Part shown: one piece after another, positions 60,650 through 64,000 of the stretch
How the letters are laid out: each line of letters opens with the position of its first letter
Position numbering within the stretch: position 1 is the first letter of the stretch
Source: Acestrorhynchus altus
Taxonomy: Eukaryota; Chordata; Actinopteri; Characiformes; Acestrorhynchidae
Direction: 5' to 3'
NCBI GenBank assembly: GCA_034509495.1
Contig: CM067504.1
Location: forward strand, 5,224,442 to 5,288,441
DNA: 64,000 nucleotides
Made by a program: the position numbers and the translations under genes
Notes under the pieces: generated by a model
What the model saw: the letters and a program-made list of their open reading frames with translations, nothing else
Told to the model about the DNA's origin: nothing
Databases searched by the model: none

Positions 60650-60835
60650 CCTTCTAGAGCAGCCAATAGCATCCCAGACATTTTCAATCAGGGATAGGTT
60701 ATTGGCCGTCTCCAAGGCAAAAAAGGAACGTGTCACTGAAGAAAACCCCTGCCAGTGTAAAAGTCTCCATGACAGTCTGGCACAACACCGTTGCTCTCCC
60801 TTTATTCTTGTGGGTGCAGATATTTTATGAAGATG
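60650..60835 (-). mobile_element. Tc1/mariner relic, antisense, short
   Basis: Reverse-strand NLSLIENVWDAIG coding segment (agcatcccagacattttc, aatcagggataggtt), followed by cttgtgggtgcagatattt, resembling the family's terminus. Most of the element is gone. Confidence 0.55.
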
Positions 60836-61385
60836 AGTGTATGTTTTTCCCAAATGATGGTAAATCAGTTGAAATGATGACAAAGCATAGTCGTAGTTTT
60901 TCTGATTTAAAAATCCCAATGTATGAGCATGTTTTTTATCAGTGTGTATTTGTGTAAATCATAAACCTTTTACTGAAAAATCTAAATATTTGAACCATTA
61001 ATGTCAGTTAATTATTCTATATTTAACATTTTAGATGTATGAGGTTTTGGGTTAAAATTAACATTGTTGTCAATTGAATCCTAACAAATTGTTTGATTGA
61101 TTGAATGATTGATTGATTGATTGTTTCTATCTTGTTAGTTTCATTTAAACAAAGGACACTCTTTTCTGGTGAATCCGACTGCAGAGCACACACTGTGTGA
61201 ATTAGTTAAAAGGCTGATCCAGCCTGAAGCTGAGCAGAGTGTAGAATTCAGATGTAGTTTGATTGTTATGTAGCTGCTCAAAAAGCTCCTCTTCTCTAAT
61301 GTTCTGACTTTCATAGTTGCATAAATCAAATGTCAATTTGATTAAGGCTTATGTAAAAGCAGGCTTTATACAAACACATTCAGCA

Positions 61386-61387
61386 TG

Positions 61388-61414
<27 letters not shown>
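61386..61414 (+). repeat. (TA)n microsatellite
   Basis: About 14 TA units. Confidence 0.9.
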
Positions 61415-61418
<4 letters not shown>

Positions 61419-63054
61419 CACTCATATAACAGGATTGATCCCGGGTTCTCGTGCTGCCTTACAGTGTATTGATGTGCTCAAAAACATAATGTCAGTGATA
61501 TTTGAGGCTTAATATGATTCACAAGAATGCTTTAGATTTGCTAACACAATGGAACAGATTCATGAACCCATGTTTTTATCATTTGGCCGAATGTGACCTT
61601 TATGATATATGTGGTCTTTCAGTGGAAGTGATGTGGCACCAGTAGAGTAACAAGTATAGCAGATATTTTCATGATAATATGATGATACGTCTCTTAATAT
61701 TTCATCATTCTTAGATTTGAAAAGGTGGAACAGAATAAATGCACAGGTTGTGTCACGTTTGGAAGAATCGTGTTTTAGTATTAGTATCTAATATTTTTCA
61801 TATCTAATGCGTTTCTCTGATTAAGCAGGAATAATTATTATCTGCCTACTGAAATGTGCCACTGGCCTGTGCTGCCATTTACTATTATAATGTTAAAAAT
61901 AACATGGTCCAACCTTGACATTCTGTCTTCTTCAGAGAAGTGGATGGTTAATGTCTGATGATAGTGATCAGATATCATCATATTGCCTCCCTTTTGCTTT
62001 TCTAGATAGTTGTGCTCAGCGCTTTTTTTAAAACAACAATGTCATAATCATAATCAAGTAATTGTCACAGTAATAATATTTTTAAATGAAAGGTTGATAG
62101 TGTTGGGTTAATTTACAATATCCACAATAGAAAAGTTATATCGGGTCGCTTATCATGATTGTAATTTTATATTGCCATATTGGCCAACGCCATAAAATGC
62201 CAGAGGACCCCTGTTAAAGGCCCATTACAGGTAGTAGCAGGTTTAGTGGTAGTCTGCTGTTTTACTTACCATATTGAATCCATAGAGCTTAGAAACATCC
62301 CACTGTTGCTTTATGGATGAATGATGGTCCTCAACCCAGAAGATGTGACATGTCTTTCAAATCTCTGCTTCCAGAAGCCTCAGGCTCAGTCTGGGTGTAA
62401 TGACTGATGTTGGCCACACCAGAGGGTTAAGGGCAGGGTCAAGGGCATGACCTTTGCTCTCTTGGGAAGCCAAGCTCATTACCTACCAATCCATGTTTAA
62501 ATACAGCGTGACCATGTGTGGAGCGTCCCTTTGGAAACGAATCCTCAAAGACCTTATAGCTTTTGTCCTAATCCACGCTGGACATGGGTTATGATATATT
62601 CCCTACATTTATGCTTTTTTAAGCCATTCCAGTCTGTTCTCACTGTGCAATCTTATTCCCGAGTGTGGGGAATTACCAAATGCTTTGATGGTCTTTGATC
62701 CCTGTGGCAGGAAGTGTCCACTTTTGTGAAGCAGGGTTTGCCTGGTGGCCACACTGCAGCCCATGGTTAACCTGTACTTTCTAGCCTACTGCCTGCATTT
62801 TGTGCATATTTGTAATACAGATCAGGTCTACCAGGCTTATACTCCTGCCTTCCCTGATCGGCCAGGTCAGCAAGGCTTTTTCTTTGACAGTTGATGAACA
62901 TTGCAAATTTATTGTTCAACATATTTTGTGAAATAAATATGTCTGAAATAAATATAAGATAAGCAGATGAAAATGTGCTGGAATATTAATGTTTAATTAA
63001 ATTTTTTTTTTCAATAATATGGGTCCTATGCAGCAGGAATTGCAAAGGAAAAAG

Positions 63055-63055
63055 A

Positions 63056-63088
<33 letters not shown>

Positions 63089-63185
63089 TGGTGACAGGTG
63101 ATGGAAGAATCTTCCTAATATTCTGCATGATAAAATGTCAGAGTTAAAAATATCGACCAATTCCTTACTTATTAACTCTTTGAAT
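63055..63185. repeat. Second, one-armed copy of the TA-cored palindrome
   Basis: A TA tract is followed by ggtgacaggtgatggaagaa then tcttcctaatatt, the same arm as at 60511-60540. Flanking sequence also matches: catgataaaatgtc, then a segment ending aactctttgaatccaagtca. The left arm is lost. Confidence 0.7.
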
Positions 63186-63622
63186 CCAAGTCAGTGTACA
63201 AAACAGTTAATTCCAATTATTAATGGACCATTCTTTTAGTCCATTCTGCAACAAACTTTGACACACATGCCATTTTTAAAATGTCTAAAAGGTACAAGAA
63301 AGATATAACATTTGTTACAGACAGCAAGTCTATATAATATATACATACTTATAATATTATATACCTATATACTGGGTACATAATATATACATTAATGTCA
63401 ATTTGATCAGTTCCCTACCAGCTCTCACATATAGAGGTACTCATATATATATAAAATCACAGACATCAGTGACACTGGTGTTTAAGCACCTAGCAGCACT
63501 GCTGTGTCAGAAGAAGTTAACACACAGTTGTATTTCCTTGCACTGTGGTATCCTGTGGGGGTCTTGGACTCTTATGTGTAGTCTATAAGTTATTTATTAT
63601 TACTAATATATATTACTGAGTT

Positions 63623-63624
<2 letters not shown>

Positions 63625-63689
<65 letters not shown>
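63625..63689 (+). repeat. (TA)n microsatellite adjoining palindrome
   Basis: About 32 TA units that run directly into the left arm of the AT-rich palindrome. Confidence 0.92.
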
Positions 63690-63693
<4 letters not shown>

Positions 63694-63728
63694 ATATAAT
63701 ATAATAGTTATAATATTTATTTATAACA

Positions 63729-63768
<40 letters not shown>

Positions 63769-63825
63769 AATAATAATAATAATAATATATTATAAATAAA
63801 TATTATAACTATTATATTATAGTTA
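63690..63825. repeat. Large AT-rich palindrome around a TTA/TAA core
   Basis: The left arm contains tataatataatagttataat then atttatttataa, followed by (TTA)n. After a centre near 63765 the right arm reads (ATA)n then ttataaataaatattataac then tattatattatag. The arms are about 60 bp with a small mismatch block (acatg against atata). It follows a 65-bp TA tract. Confidence 0.8.
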
Positions 63826-64000
63826 AAACACAGAAATGATTAACATGACATGATTCCAGTGTTTATCAGTGTATATAAATTTGATATCTTTTTGAGGGTT
63901 TTTTTCAGGTCACTACTACTGACAAAATGAAAGATGAGAAAATGGTTGTTTTTGTAGAACAAACCCATTGGAAACTTCACAACAGCTTGAGGGGATTTTG

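Larger units (their letters stand above)
48238..64000 (+). other. Downstream intronic region of the p85-family gene (3' part outside window)
   Basis: After the fifth BH exon I found no SH2 or inter-SH2 coiled-coil exon up to the right edge. One plausible linker exon (52896-52979) and one weak cassette-like segment (55072-55128) interrupt it. The rest holds TTAA-flanked elements, AT palindromes and satellites listed separately. The stretches 49.6-52.2, 53.2-55.0, 57.4-58.6, 59.1-60.4, 60.9-63.0 and 63.1-63.6 kb are mostly unique DNA in which I recognise no gene. Confidence 0.6.

Noticed and set aside
1..64000. CRISPR arrays, operons, prophage or endogenous retrovirus
   Set aside because: Tandem repeats here are microsatellites without spacer structure; no gag, pol, env or LTR-like sequence was recognised.

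Overview
The window is eukaryotic, intron-dominated vertebrate DNA, most likely from a teleost fish. It is saturated with long CA/GT, CT/GA, TA, AAT, GATA and AATC microsatellites, carries decayed Tc1/mariner copies, short non-autonomous DNA transposons and tRNA-like SINEs of the kind common in teleosts, and has no dense ORF packing. Species and order cannot be fixed from the sequence; an otophysan (characin, catfish or electric-fish type) would fit but is a guess.

The only host gene I can support is on the plus strand: part of a class IA PI3-kinase regulatory subunit (p85 family, pik3r1/pik3r2-like). Five exons (14550-14642, 15501-15578, 37801-37932, 45054-45255, 48152-48237) join in frame, with canonical AG/GT borders and compatible phases, to encode the BH/RhoGAP-like domain. 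Recalled exon borders of human p85-alpha match closely. A sixth, weaker exon (52896-52979) has the right phase and a proline-bearing product and may be the linker before the N-terminal SH2 domain. The SH3 exon is not in the window and should lie to the left; the nSH2, iSH2 and cSH2 exons were not found and should lie to the right. The window is therefore an internal slice of one large gene, with introns of 0.9, 22.2, 7.1, 2.9 and about 4.7 kb.

Region by region: 1-14.5 kb is upstream intron, with a 0.9 kb TTAA-flanked element, other transposon relics and a fairly repeat-poor stretch at 9.3-10.7 kb. 14.5-15.6 kb holds the first two BH exons, separated by a short intron that contains a 0.43 kb transposon. 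15.6-37.8 kb is one giant intron rich in transposon copies. 37.8-48.2 kb holds the other three clear BH exons plus antisense Tc1 fragments and a 0.65 kb pyrimidine-rich satellite. 48.2-64 kb is intron with the putative linker exon, a 0.32 kb AAT satellite, several copies of the TTAA element and two striking AT-rich palindromes.

I saw no RNA genes other than SINE-embedded tRNA-like sequences, no CRISPR, no operon, no retrovirus and no convincing second host gene. I found no clear undescribed biological system. The most useful leads are the TTAA-flanked element family with a 52-bp internal triplication, a nested deletion derivative of it, TA-cored palindromes that recur 2.6 kb apart, a diverged long-period tandem repeat at 34.6-35.1 kb, and two possible unrecognised p85 exons.
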